NCBI GenBank assembly: GCA_910579845.1
Contig: CAJTWL010000013.1
Coordinates: 1 to 55,741, forward strand
DNA from: an uncultured Muribaculaceae bacterium
Lineage (GTDB): Bacteria > Bacteroidota > Bacteroidia > Bacteroidales > Muribaculaceae
Direction of reading: 5' to 3'
Length of the DNA: 55,741 nt
Shown: in pieces, positions 42,304 through 50,599 of the stretch
How the letters are laid out: every line of letters begins with the position of its first letter
Numbering within the stretch: the stretch's first letter is position 1
The notes under the pieces: generated by a model
What the model saw: the letters and a program-made list of their open reading frames with translations, nothing else
Databases searched by the model: none
Told to the model about the DNA's origin: nothing
Made by a program: the position numbers and the translations under genes

Positions 42304-42922
42304 TTTGCTTTTGCAGCGAGTCGAGAAAACGGGCAGCATGGGCACCATCCATCTGTGTGTGATGAAATTGGAATGAAACGGTGAGACTGGTTTTAAACCA
42401 TCGGTGACGGTAACTGCCCCATATTATGAAAGGATTGTTAAATATACCGCTATACATCCCTATGGCACCGTCTATGTTGTATTGAGCCAACGCGGATGTA
42501 CCGATTACCATACAGTCCGGGATGTCATGATTCTCGCAGACTTCTGCCACCTGACGTGTCAGGCGAAGATAATCTTCGTTAAACTTATTGAGATTGTCAT
42601 TGAAAGGTATATCACATGAGTTGACCTCACCATTACAGTTGGATATTATTGTATTGACGGCAATATTGTCATATCTGATAAGTTTCTCACCAACAGGAAG
42701 CATGTAAAACTCCTTTATCCGAGAGGCGGCCTGTCCGATACACCAGCACATCAGCATATTGAACTTCAGACCTCGTTTTCGGCTGATATGTCGAAGCCTG
42801 GTTACATTTAAAGTTTTGATTAGCGTCACCATCGGCATCGGAGCCTTCATCCACATCTCAAAAGCATATGCACGGGTTGTTTCTTCCGGATTTACTTCTT
42901 GTATCATCTTGGGGATTTTCAT
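42287..42922 (-). CDS. CatA-like O-acetyltransferase
   Basis: The start at 42922 (MKIPKMIQEV, 211 aa) gives a TAATG overlap with the upstream gene; a TTG 15 bp further up is an alternative. The protein has the chloramphenicol-acetyltransferase fold with the C-terminal active-site motif QFHHTQMDGAHAARF (HHxxxDG). Many Bacteroidetes members of this family do not act on chloramphenicol, so the substrate is open. It is the last gene of the CHAT block but may be only a neighbour. Confidence 0.88.
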   Translation of the reverse strand: MKIPKMIQEVNPEETTRAYAFEMWMKAPMPMVTLIKTLNVTRLRHISRKRGLKFNMLMCWCIGQAASRIKEFYMLPVGEKLIRYDNIAVNTIISNCNGEVNSCDIPFNDNLNKFNEDYLRLTRQVAEVCENHDIPDCMVIGTSALAQYNIDGAIGMYSGIFNNPFIIWGSYRHRWFKTSLTVSFQFHHTQMDGAHAARFLDSLQKQINDLY

Positions 42923-43857
42923 TAGTTTAGAAGCCAATCCATTAATGGATTCTCATATAGTTCAAACAAATCATTTGGAGTCGATGTCGTTTCCTCTTTG
43001 ACCCCCATTAGATTCATTAATAGACACCCATTAATTTTGTTTGTATCTTTAATAATTCCCGAGGGTAATTTTACCGGTTTTAATCCCATGCTATATGAAA
43101 AAGCTGCATTCCCAACAGATTTGATGCTTGACGGCAACTTCAATTCATATAGTCCCGAGCTATAGAAAGCACTGTCCGGCACTACGGAAAGTGTAGCTCC
43201 ACTTAGATCTAAACGAACCAGGCTTTTCTCCTGAGATAGATAGTTTAAATATTTTATATCATCCTTGTTCAGAGGTCCTGTCACAATTAAATCATTCGTA
43301 GCCTCACCGTATTGGCAGGCTTTTACAGCCGAAGCAATGGAGCCGGCTTTGAGATTGCGGACTGAAGCTTTTTTTGAAGGAACAAAAATGGCATAATACT
43401 CTTGTACTGATACCGGATGAAATTTGGCACCTTTTTCCGGACGTTTCTTTGTGCAATTGGTGGTTGTATCCTTATCTATATGAAGGTAGGCGCTTGACAT
43501 GGGATATCCCGCAGGTCTTGTATTAAATACCTTGTTATTCGAGGTCGGATTTTTTGATGTTGACAAACAATCAAGAACATAACCGTCAGCAGGAAGAGCA
43601 AACATTTTTAGAATGAATCGATTGCCGCTGTTTGAAATATTCCCCTCAACCTTGGCAATCTTGGGATCATCACTTATCGTGCAGTATGGCACGTCTGAAA
43701 CATTATCCGGGGTTAAATATACCTTACCCTTGGCAGTCTCCGGGTTTTTTACTGCGAATGACAGATTCTTGTAATATGTATCTCCTGCCCAAGACTGAGT
43801 CTGGCATAAGAGAACGACAAGCACAACAATAAAGCAGATTACCTTCGGCTGTTTCAT
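42922..43857 (-). CDS. Exported leucine-rich-repeat (BspA-like) protein
   Basis: A 311-aa protein with a signal peptide (VICFIVVLVVLLCQTQSWA). The N-terminal half is beta-rich without recognised domain, and residues about 205-270 hold one or two BspA-type repeats (LVRLDLSGATLSVVPDSAFY, LYELKLPSSIKSVGNAAFSY). It overlaps the Lnb-like gene by 4 bp (ATGA) and the acyltransferase gene by 1 bp, so it is firmly in the same operon. A surface or periplasmic binding role is likely. Confidence 0.82.
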   Translation of the reverse strand: MKQPKVICFIVVLVVLLCQTQSWAGDTYYKNLSFAVKNPETAKGKVYLTPDNVSDVPYCTISDDPKIAKVEGNISNSGNRFILKMFALPADGYVLDCLSTSKNPTSNNKVFNTRPAGYPMSSAYLHIDKDTTTNCTKKRPEKGAKFHPVSVQEYYAIFVPSKKASVRNLKAGSIASAVKACQYGEATNDLIVTGPLNKDDIKYLNYLSQEKSLVRLDLSGATLSVVPDSAFYSSGLYELKLPSSIKSVGNAAFSYSMGLKPVKLPSGIIKDTNKINGCLLMNLMGVKEETTSTPNDLFELYENPLMDWLLN

Positions 43858-45059
43858 TTTATTATAGTTTTATGGTTAGAAAGTTTCTTAGAATAAATAT
43901 AATAGAGTCCTCTTATTAGTATTGCTATCATTAGCAACCACATGCTGTATAATTGAATTTGGACAATGAAATTAATGCAAATTAATAAAAGAATTATAAT
44001 TACGGATAATATTTTTGCATACCAAAGCCATATGTTTGTTTTTTGCAAGCATAATAATATGATTGGCAGTGGAGAAAAAATCAACATTAGAATATTGAAA
44101 TAAAAACCGCCTGTAAATATTGCAGCGAAAAACATATACCAGATAATACACCCGATTATGGTGCCTACCCCCAATAGGGTTGCGTCAAACCAACGTGACA
44201 AGTGTATTGCTTTCCCTTTTATATTCAATATTGTCAGTAATCCCGAAATTAAAAACAGGACAATGAACACCATTGCCGGTGTTAATCGCATGCTCTTTTT
44301 ATCCTTGTCAAACCCTTTGACATTTGAATCCTTATCAATGAGAGGTTTGCTATTATACGGATTCACTATTAAGGGCAAATATACGCAGATAATTTTGGGG
44401 TAAAACAGGTTGATAGTTCCTGTTGATTTATCGCAATCGGATCCTAAAAGAATATTCCAGAATAGACCTGTCCATGGCGAATTTGTAAAGAAATCATCAA
44501 GATATTTTCTTGCCGAGCCATTCAAAGTCTTTGACACATCTGATGATGAAATCAATCCCGGCTGTACTGTCGATTCAATGACCGGTAGAATCATCGAGCA
44601 GCAATTATATTCCGTTGGAGTAAATGGGAACTTTGAATAACTATCTACCGCGTCATCAAGTTTTGACCACAATGTTACTTCCTGCTCAGCTGTCAGATTC
44701 AAGGGATATTCGTTGAATATCCTGTTTTCAGAGTTGACCTTATTAAAAAAATCGGATGTAAACAACCTTATATAATTCCCTTCTAATGTGCCGTTGAGAA
44801 ATTGAAATATAAGAGATTCATTATCGTTCAACGTTGCATTAAATTCGTATATGTAATCTACGTTATGGTAAGGACAGGTCATTCTTACAGCCAAATGTCC
44901 TCCGGCTGAATATATTGCATTTCCGGGAGATACAACAATTAATGATGTTTTTATGTAATCTTCATGCTGCATCATCTCCTTGACGTCTCTTGATTCTGCC
45001 CGAACATAAAGATGGGGTATAATCAAAAAAATAGCCAGAAGTAATAATCGGAAGTACAT
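43854..45059 (-). CDS. DUF4105 (Lnb N-terminal-like) membrane protein
   Basis: The ATG at 45059 (MYFRLLLLAIFLIIPHLYVRA, 401 aa) is chosen because it gives a normal signal sequence; the longer frame runs into a repeat element. The exported N-terminal domain carries SPGNAIYSAGGHLAVRM with H55 and TEYNCCSM with C153, the pattern of the DUF4105/Lnb periplasmic domain, but divergent. About five membrane helices follow from residue 270. Lnb is the lipoprotein N-acyltransferase of Bacteroides, whose core sequence is stricter (CSPG, FGHTAIR), so this is probably a paralogue with another job. Confidence 0.8.
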   Translation of the reverse strand: MYFRLLLLAIFLIIPHLYVRAESRDVKEMMQHEDYIKTSLIVVSPGNAIYSAGGHLAVRMTCPYHNVDYIYEFNATLNDNESLIFQFLNGTLEGNYIRLFTSDFFNKVNSENRIFNEYPLNLTAEQEVTLWSKLDDAVDSYSKFPFTPTEYNCCSMILPVIESTVQPGLISSSDVSKTLNGSARKYLDDFFTNSPWTGLFWNILLGSDCDKSTGTINLFYPKIICVYLPLIVNPYNSKPLIDKDSNVKGFDKDKKSMRLTPAMVFIVLFLISGLLTILNIKGKAIHLSRWFDATLLGVGTIIGCIIWYMFFAAIFTGGFYFNILMLIFSPLPIILLCLQKTNIWLWYAKILSVIIILLLICINFIVQIQLYSMWLLMIAILIRGLYYIYSKKLSNHKTIIK

Positions 45060-45060
45060 A

Positions 45061-45263
45061 CTTAGAGTTTGTTGAGTTTTAAATGATTTTAGCACAGACA
45101 GAGACTTCGGAGAGATTTTTAAAAGATTCATGAGGGAGCATATTGGTATATGTGACCGGATGAATCTTTGGAAAAGCGCCCGAAGGATCGTTTGTGATGA
45201 AATCAAAAATTCCCATTCTCTTTATTAATATTTAATTTGGTTTAAAACTCAATACACTCTAAG
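45061..45263. repeat. Family B palindromic intergenic element (203 bp)
   Basis: The ends CTTAGAGTTTGTTGAGTTTT and the inverted copy at 45241-45263 match at 21 of 23 positions. The interior has GGGAGCATATTGGTATATGT, GACCGGATGAATC and its inverted partner GATTCATGAGG. The element fills almost the whole gap between two genes of the CHAT block, ending one base before an ATG and 7 bp after a stop. Confidence 0.72.
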
Positions 45264-45270
45264 TGAAAGG

Positions 45271-45891
45271 TTATTCATCTATCATAGGAACCACAACGAT
45301 ATTCATATCATTTGTAATCAAAGTAGCATCATTATACGCTTCTTCAACATACATGACTGTCAGGTTTAAATTACTGTCATTTTCAAAAGCTTTCCCAAGT
45401 ATTTCAGGTGTGAATATCAGAGAGCTGTCATTGTGGGGAATTCTTAGGGTTACTCTGTTTTTTTTATTTTTTGCTATAAAATAGGACGATTTATCCATCT
45501 TCCAGCCAACCTTTATTGATATAGAATCCATAAGTATGAAATCACCGCTCAATAATTTTTTGTGGTCCTCAACAGAAACCGGAAAGCCGTCAGTGGCACG
45601 GACCGTGGCGGCTTTTGTGGTTGCAATGAAGTCTGAAAAACTTTTTACACCCGTCTTCTTGAACAATTTTGGAGTTATGACGTACAAGTTGTTTGTCTCG
45701 GAAAGAACTTTCATTGCCTGATTGTCTGAACTCCAATTGATTTTTGCTTTTTCATTGAAGGTATCACCTTTATGCATTTCCTTCCCATTGATGTTAATAG
45801 ACTTTGTGTTTAACATCTTGATGGTGTAATTTTCTGCCGTGGCATTACCTGCGGCAAGAATCAATGAAATAATGATTATTAAATTTCGCAT
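45271..45891 (-). CDS. Exported protein of unknown function in the CHAT/CHASE2 cluster
   Basis: A 206-aa protein with a signal peptide (LIIIISLILAAGNATA). The rest is soluble, Lys/Asp/Asn-rich and beta-leaning (INGKEMHKGDTFNEKAKINW); I recognise no domain. It overlaps the CHASE2 gene by 13 bp, which indicates translational coupling and a shared function. Confidence 0.75.
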   Translation of the reverse strand: MRNLIIIISLILAAGNATAENYTIKMLNTKSININGKEMHKGDTFNEKAKINWSSDNQAMKVLSETNNLYVITPKLFKKTGVKSFSDFIATTKAATVRATDGFPVSVEDHKKLLSGDFILMDSISIKVGWKMDKSSYFIAKNKKNRVTLRIPHNDSSLIFTPEILGKAFENDSNLNLTVMYVEEAYNDATLITNDMNIVVVPMIDE

Positions 45892-47093
45892 TTTTCTTTT
45901 AGGATATAATGATAATTTACTAAATACCCAAATATTGTAAAGTATAGGGATGGTATGAATATGTTGATTTCTATGCCAAACAATAAATATCCTGCAACTC
46001 CTATCGCAGAAAATATAAAAGATAAACTAAAGAATGATAAAAAGAATCTAAATGTCTTTGATTTAAACTTTCTTAAAAATGGAATAAAATTCAGAATGGA
46101 GTATCTCCTTATAATATATAAAGAGATTCCAAAATATATCATAAAAAGAACGATAATCTCGATATATGAGATTGAAAGATCATCATTAACTAATGCGTAA
46201 TAGGCGTTTAAGTTAATAATCGGACCTGCTATTTTGCCCAAATATGTATCATGAATATCGTTTTCACTTACATCTCCAATAAGGATTATTTTATTTTCAA
46301 AGAGTTTGGATAAATCGATATCCGTATCCAACAAATCAGCTCCCAAATTATAATATCTTAATCCGATAGTTTTGTTATTCCCATTTGTATCTTCCTGGTA
46401 TTCATTCCAAAGCTTAATCGGCAGTTTTAATACAACACTTTTTCTTGCCAAATGGGCCCTGAAAAAGTATAAAGGACCGAAATTGGTTATTCTATTATTA
46501 TTTAGGTCTATATATGCCTGATATGGGAATGTTGCCTCTCCATTACGGATATAATCGTATTTTACGAAATTTGATTCGGATATATGCGTGGAATAATCAC
46601 TATATCTGGTCTTTAGAAGTAAACTTGAATCCGCAATAACAAAATTCTCACTTTTCGCGACTACAATTTTATTTGTATTCAGCAATTCATTGAAAAGAGC
46701 AGAATCATATCTGGTATCATATCCATCCGAGAAAGTTACATCAAGCATTATATATTTGTACTGTGTCTTTTTTATCTTTTGCAGTAAAGTCAATAATTTG
46801 TGCCTGTCTGTAATATCCAGGTTTCCCTTTGGCAATCCGAATTCATCATTAACAGTTACAAGATCCCGATCATAGGCGACATTTATTATAAATACATCAT
46901 CTGGCGTTACGTCTTTAGTGAAGCCAAAGTAAGATTTTATCTGCTCAATCCGTTGACCTAATGTCGCATCACCAATGAAAGAATAAGGAAGATTATCGAT
47001 AAGATAACAGAGTACAAGCACAATCATCGCACTGATAACTGACGCAATGATTGCCCTGTGATGGATTATTATATATCGTTTTATATTGAACAT
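45879..47093 (-). CDS. CHASE2-domain membrane protein without an output domain
   Basis: A 404-aa protein with one N-terminal membrane helix (IIASVISAMIVLVLCYLI), an extracytoplasmic CHASE2-like domain (about 40-300; VFIINVAYDRDLV, KIILIGDVSENDIHDTYLGKIAGPIINLNAYYAL) and three C-terminal helices. CHASE2 is a sensory domain normally joined to kinases or cyclases; here nothing follows the helices. In other bacteria CHASE2 proteins often occur with CHAT proteins. It begins one base after the second CHAT gene. Confidence 0.87.
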   Translation of the reverse strand: MFNIKRYIIIHHRAIIASVISAMIVLVLCYLIDNLPYSFIGDATLGQRIEQIKSYFGFTKDVTPDDVFIINVAYDRDLVTVNDEFGLPKGNLDITDRHKLLTLLQKIKKTQYKYIMLDVTFSDGYDTRYDSALFNELLNTNKIVVAKSENFVIADSSLLLKTRYSDYSTHISESNFVKYDYIRNGEATFPYQAYIDLNNNRITNFGPLYFFRAHLARKSVVLKLPIKLWNEYQEDTNGNNKTIGLRYYNLGADLLDTDIDLSKLFENKIILIGDVSENDIHDTYLGKIAGPIINLNAYYALVNDDLSISYIEIIVLFMIYFGISLYIIRRYSILNFIPFLRKFKSKTFRFFLSFFSLSFIFSAIGVAGYLLFGIEINIFIPSLYFTIFGYLVNYHYILKEKCEI

Positions 47094-47094
47094 A

Positions 47095-50000
47095 TCAATT
47101 CAGTGCATCTAACAACACAAATGCAGCCCAATATTTGGGATCTTGGAATGTTTTGACTTTAACTTTCTCAATATTTGTATTCTCCGACTTGTCCTCAAAT
47201 CTTTGGCTCTTCCGTCTCTGGGATGCGGTCATATTCGATTCATCTGAGATTTCAATTTCTTCTTCATATTCCCTTACATATTTTTGTGCAAGTGTAAGTG
47301 ATTCTAATTTTGTTTTACCTGAAAGCAGATATTCATAAAACTTTGTCATCAACATTTGTGTAGCCCGGTCATCTACTTTCCAAAGACTCATAAGAAGAGT
47401 ATTGGCACCAGCTTTTTTGAATCCCCGCTGAAGACCAAAAACACCGTCACCTGTTATCTCGCCCAGACCAGTTTGGCACGCTGACAGGACAACCATATCC
47501 AGCCCCTTCAAATCAAGTTCAGAAATCTCTTTAGCAGTAAGAATTCCATCCTGTACGTTATCAGGCAATTCTATCCCTCTTAGGGCATTATTTACGCCTG
47601 CGAATAACAGCCCTGAACGTGAAAGGGCTTCATCCCCCTCAGAACGATGCGTATTCCTATTCCCGGCTTGTAGAAAGTTTAAACGGCTCATTCGTCTGGC
47701 CTCCGATTGGGTCCAATAAAACCCATGCGTGGCTATATGGATTATATCAGTTGTTTTACCTGATAATGTTTTAAAATATCCTTCTGTTGCAAGTGTGTCT
47801 GTTAAAACATTGACATTAATTGGTTTCCCCTTAAATAAGGCGTTGATATAGTTGACCTCATCTTTTGTTGCGGGTAGATAAGCGATTCCACCCCTCAAAT
47901 TCAGGGAATCAGCTATACTCCGCTCCTTATTCACAAGTTTATTGGACGGATATCGCTTGCTGTCACAGATCAGCATATCAAGAGATGAGTCATATTTAAT
48001 CCCGCCAAAGAGAGAGACTTTATTATATCTTTTTCTATTTGTAACATTCCTTTTTACAAGCTCACTGGTTGAAGACAACCTATACATATTCCATATATTT
48101 GAGATTGGGATATCTTTTTCCCAATGTGGCATATATTCTATGGCAATAATGTTGAGTATGGCATCTGCTGAAAAATAAATATTTTTAGCGCCATTAATAT
48201 ATTTTTCCAATGGTTTCCACACCAAGGCGGAGACTTTTGCAGTAGTATAATAATCTTCAGGTGATATTTTTCTTATCTCTTTATTTTCAAAAAGAGGTAC
48301 AAGTATAGGTTGCTCCGCGTTTTTTGTAAGGACAAGAGCGCAATACATAATACTGTCATTTCTAATAGGTGCAACTCGAAACTCTATAGCGACATCGTTT
48401 TCTTTCAAACTATCCTTTACATCGCGCCATTCTACAAGATTCTCATGGTTCTTTATGTTGTCTGCTACCAATGAATTGAGCTTGGACTCCAATCGATCTT
48501 TATACTCGGGTGTGTTGTTTTCTTCAGACTTTAGCTTTTCATAAAGATTCAATAGTTCCGCATTTTCGCTTTTATATATTATATCTGAAATTTCGGTTTC
48601 GACATTAAGCAAATAATTTTTACTTAGCAATGCCGCGTCATAGTCGATGGCTCCAAGCGATTTGCATTCATGGCTGTGGTAATAATCCATAGCTGGAATC
48701 ATAATCATATACCATGAATTAAAAGCGGGAGAATGCCATAAAGAGCGCCTGGTTTCGACATTTAACCTAAAGAATTGGTTTCTCATATAGGTCTTCAGCA
48801 ATCTGGTGGATTCGTCTGCCAATTTTACCATTTCATTTGTATCTTTCCCGAAATTTAGAATCGCGAGAGCTTGTAAGGATCGTATGTAGTCAATGTGTTC
48901 TTCACCGACAATACCTTTGATAATGTCAATGGATTCACGTTGCAATTTTTCCGCAGATGAAAAATCACCACATACAGATTTGAATGCGGCATAGTTGGAT
49001 AAAACAGTGTGATATTGAGATGTTTGCTTTCCTAAATTGCGGGAAATCAAACCAAGCGCTTTTTTGTATAATGAATCTGTCTCAGTTTCTTTTCCAAGAT
49101 TCTGACTATGAGTTGCCAGATTAGCGATAGATTTTATATATTCAAAATTGTTTTCTCCAAACAGATTCAATGCCAACTCACTTACCTTGTACGCTGTCTC
49201 ATAAGCCTTTTGTTCATCACCTGTCTCGCTATATTTAATGCCAAGATTATCTAATGACCTTAAATAATTAACAGATTTCTCACCTTCCTCCTTAAGGAAA
49301 ATATCCGCAGCAACCTTGTTGAATTCCAGCGCTTTGTGTGCATGCCCGACATTGCTGTAGTAGTTAGACAGAAAAGAAAGAGAAACAGCATAATCGACAG
49401 ATCCCTCTTTGCCGTTATTTTTTAAGATTGAAAGATTATCATTTATATTATCTATTGCTTGGGCATAGTTCCCATTGTAATTTTGGAACTGGGATAAATT
49501 CAGTAATGATGTTGCATATTCTTCCGATAATTCCCCAAAATGTAATTTGGCAAGTATCAACGCCTTTTCTTCATATTTTATGGCATCAGGATAGTTCCCC
49601 ATGAAGAAATTGCTTGCCGATATTTTTCGCAAAACAGGCAGGTGCGATTTATCGTTTTCACCGTTTCTCTTGCAATTCAAATCATATAATTCTTTAGAAA
49701 ATAGAATGGCGTCATTATAATCTTTATTTTTAAAGCACAAATAACTTAAGTTGTCTATAATCTGGTGATAATCATTACTGTTCTCTAATTTATTATAGCA
49801 TAGTATGTCGAGAATCTGTTTGTAGCCATCTATCGCCAACCGCATGTTCCCTTGTTCATAAGCTACAGAGGCAATAATGCCGAATGGTGATATAAATTCC
49901 AACCCCTTGTTCTTAACAATTGTGTAGAGCTGTATAAACTGCTGGCCAGGCTCGTTTATTTTATCATACATTTTATTGCTATACAAACTTTCTATCAGTC

Positions 50001-50595
50001 GCATACAGACATATAATTGATCTTTCCGTGTACAACTTAAAGCTAATTCATTATAAGTTTCCAGTGATTTCTCAAAATATGGTATGGCTGAAGAAAAGTT
50101 TTTTTGTAGATAAAGACACATACCTGTCAGGTATGCAATTTGTGCAGTTTCAACATGCGGGGTTACAAAATATGAATCATAAAAATTCAGAGCTTGTGCA
50201 TATAGCGGCTGGGCTTTTTGGTATTCTTTATTTAGAAGTTGTTCGTCAGCTGATTGTAGTAAAGAATCGACCTTGACAGTTTCTCTGCGGTCAATGGGTT
50301 CTGTCATATAATATGGATATAGATTTTCAGCTTTTACGGTATCGCCTAAATGAAAAAGGCAACATGCAAGCCACATAGAGGAATAGTCTCGTCGGTTACT
50401 GGTAGAGTCCAACAAGGCTTTGTCAATTCTGTCTGATTCCTTAAATAAAGGTATCGCGTCTTTATATCTTTGTTTTTTGTATAGTTCAACACCTTTTGCG
50501 AATAGAGAATCCGACAAAGTCTGCTCTATGTTATTAGCCAGACTTTCACCCTCGATAAAGATCAGAATTATCAGAAATAATAAGATACGTTTCAT
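47095..50595 (-). CDS. TPR-CHAT protein 2 (caspase-like peptidase, exported)
   Basis: The start at 50595 (MKRILLFLIILIFIEGESLA) gives 1166 aa with a signal peptide. Residues about 25-570 hold many TPR-type helical repeats (KGVELYKKQRYKDAIPLFKE and onwards), and the last 330 residues are a CHAT domain. The His/Cys dyad is visible: H957 in HIATHGFYW and C1040 in VLSACQTGLGE. CHAT is a caspase/separase-like peptidase fold. Near the C-terminus an insertion with MTASQRRKSQR (1122-1132) is shared with the paralogue. The start is 5 bp from the stop of that paralogue. Confidence 0.9.
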   Translation of the reverse strand: MKRILLFLIILIFIEGESLANNIEQTLSDSLFAKGVELYKKQRYKDAIPLFKESDRIDKALLDSTSNRRDYSSMWLACCLFHLGDTVKAENLYPYYMTEPIDRRETVKVDSLLQSADEQLLNKEYQKAQPLYAQALNFYDSYFVTPHVETAQIAYLTGMCLYLQKNFSSAIPYFEKSLETYNELALSCTRKDQLYVCMRLIESLYSNKMYDKINEPGQQFIQLYTIVKNKGLEFISPFGIIASVAYEQGNMRLAIDGYKQILDILCYNKLENSNDYHQIIDNLSYLCFKNKDYNDAILFSKELYDLNCKRNGENDKSHLPVLRKISASNFFMGNYPDAIKYEEKALILAKLHFGELSEEYATSLLNLSQFQNYNGNYAQAIDNINDNLSILKNNGKEGSVDYAVSLSFLSNYYSNVGHAHKALEFNKVAADIFLKEEGEKSVNYLRSLDNLGIKYSETGDEQKAYETAYKVSELALNLFGENNFEYIKSIANLATHSQNLGKETETDSLYKKALGLISRNLGKQTSQYHTVLSNYAAFKSVCGDFSSAEKLQRESIDIIKGIVGEEHIDYIRSLQALAILNFGKDTNEMVKLADESTRLLKTYMRNQFFRLNVETRRSLWHSPAFNSWYMIMIPAMDYYHSHECKSLGAIDYDAALLSKNYLLNVETEISDIIYKSENAELLNLYEKLKSEENNTPEYKDRLESKLNSLVADNIKNHENLVEWRDVKDSLKENDVAIEFRVAPIRNDSIMYCALVLTKNAEQPILVPLFENKEIRKISPEDYYTTAKVSALVWKPLEKYINGAKNIYFSADAILNIIAIEYMPHWEKDIPISNIWNMYRLSSTSELVKRNVTNRKRYNKVSLFGGIKYDSSLDMLICDSKRYPSNKLVNKERSIADSLNLRGGIAYLPATKDEVNYINALFKGKPINVNVLTDTLATEGYFKTLSGKTTDIIHIATHGFYWTQSEARRMSRLNFLQAGNRNTHRSEGDEALSRSGLLFAGVNNALRGIELPDNVQDGILTAKEISELDLKGLDMVVLSACQTGLGEITGDGVFGLQRGFKKAGANTLLMSLWKVDDRATQMLMTKFYEYLLSGKTKLESLTLAQKYVREYEEEIEISDESNMTASQRRKSQRFEDKSENTNIEKVKVKTFQDPKYWAAFVLLDALN

Positions 50596-50599
50596 TGTT

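Noticed and set aside
42287..42922. Chloramphenicol resistance gene
   Set aside because: The HHxxxDG motif is present, but the protein resembles the broad CatA-like family of Bacteroidetes whose members are often not resistance enzymes; no mobile context.
45060..45206. N-terminal extension of 49 residues on the DUF4105 protein
   Set aside because: The extension is encoded within the palindromic element, and an internal ATG at 45059 gives a normal signal peptide.
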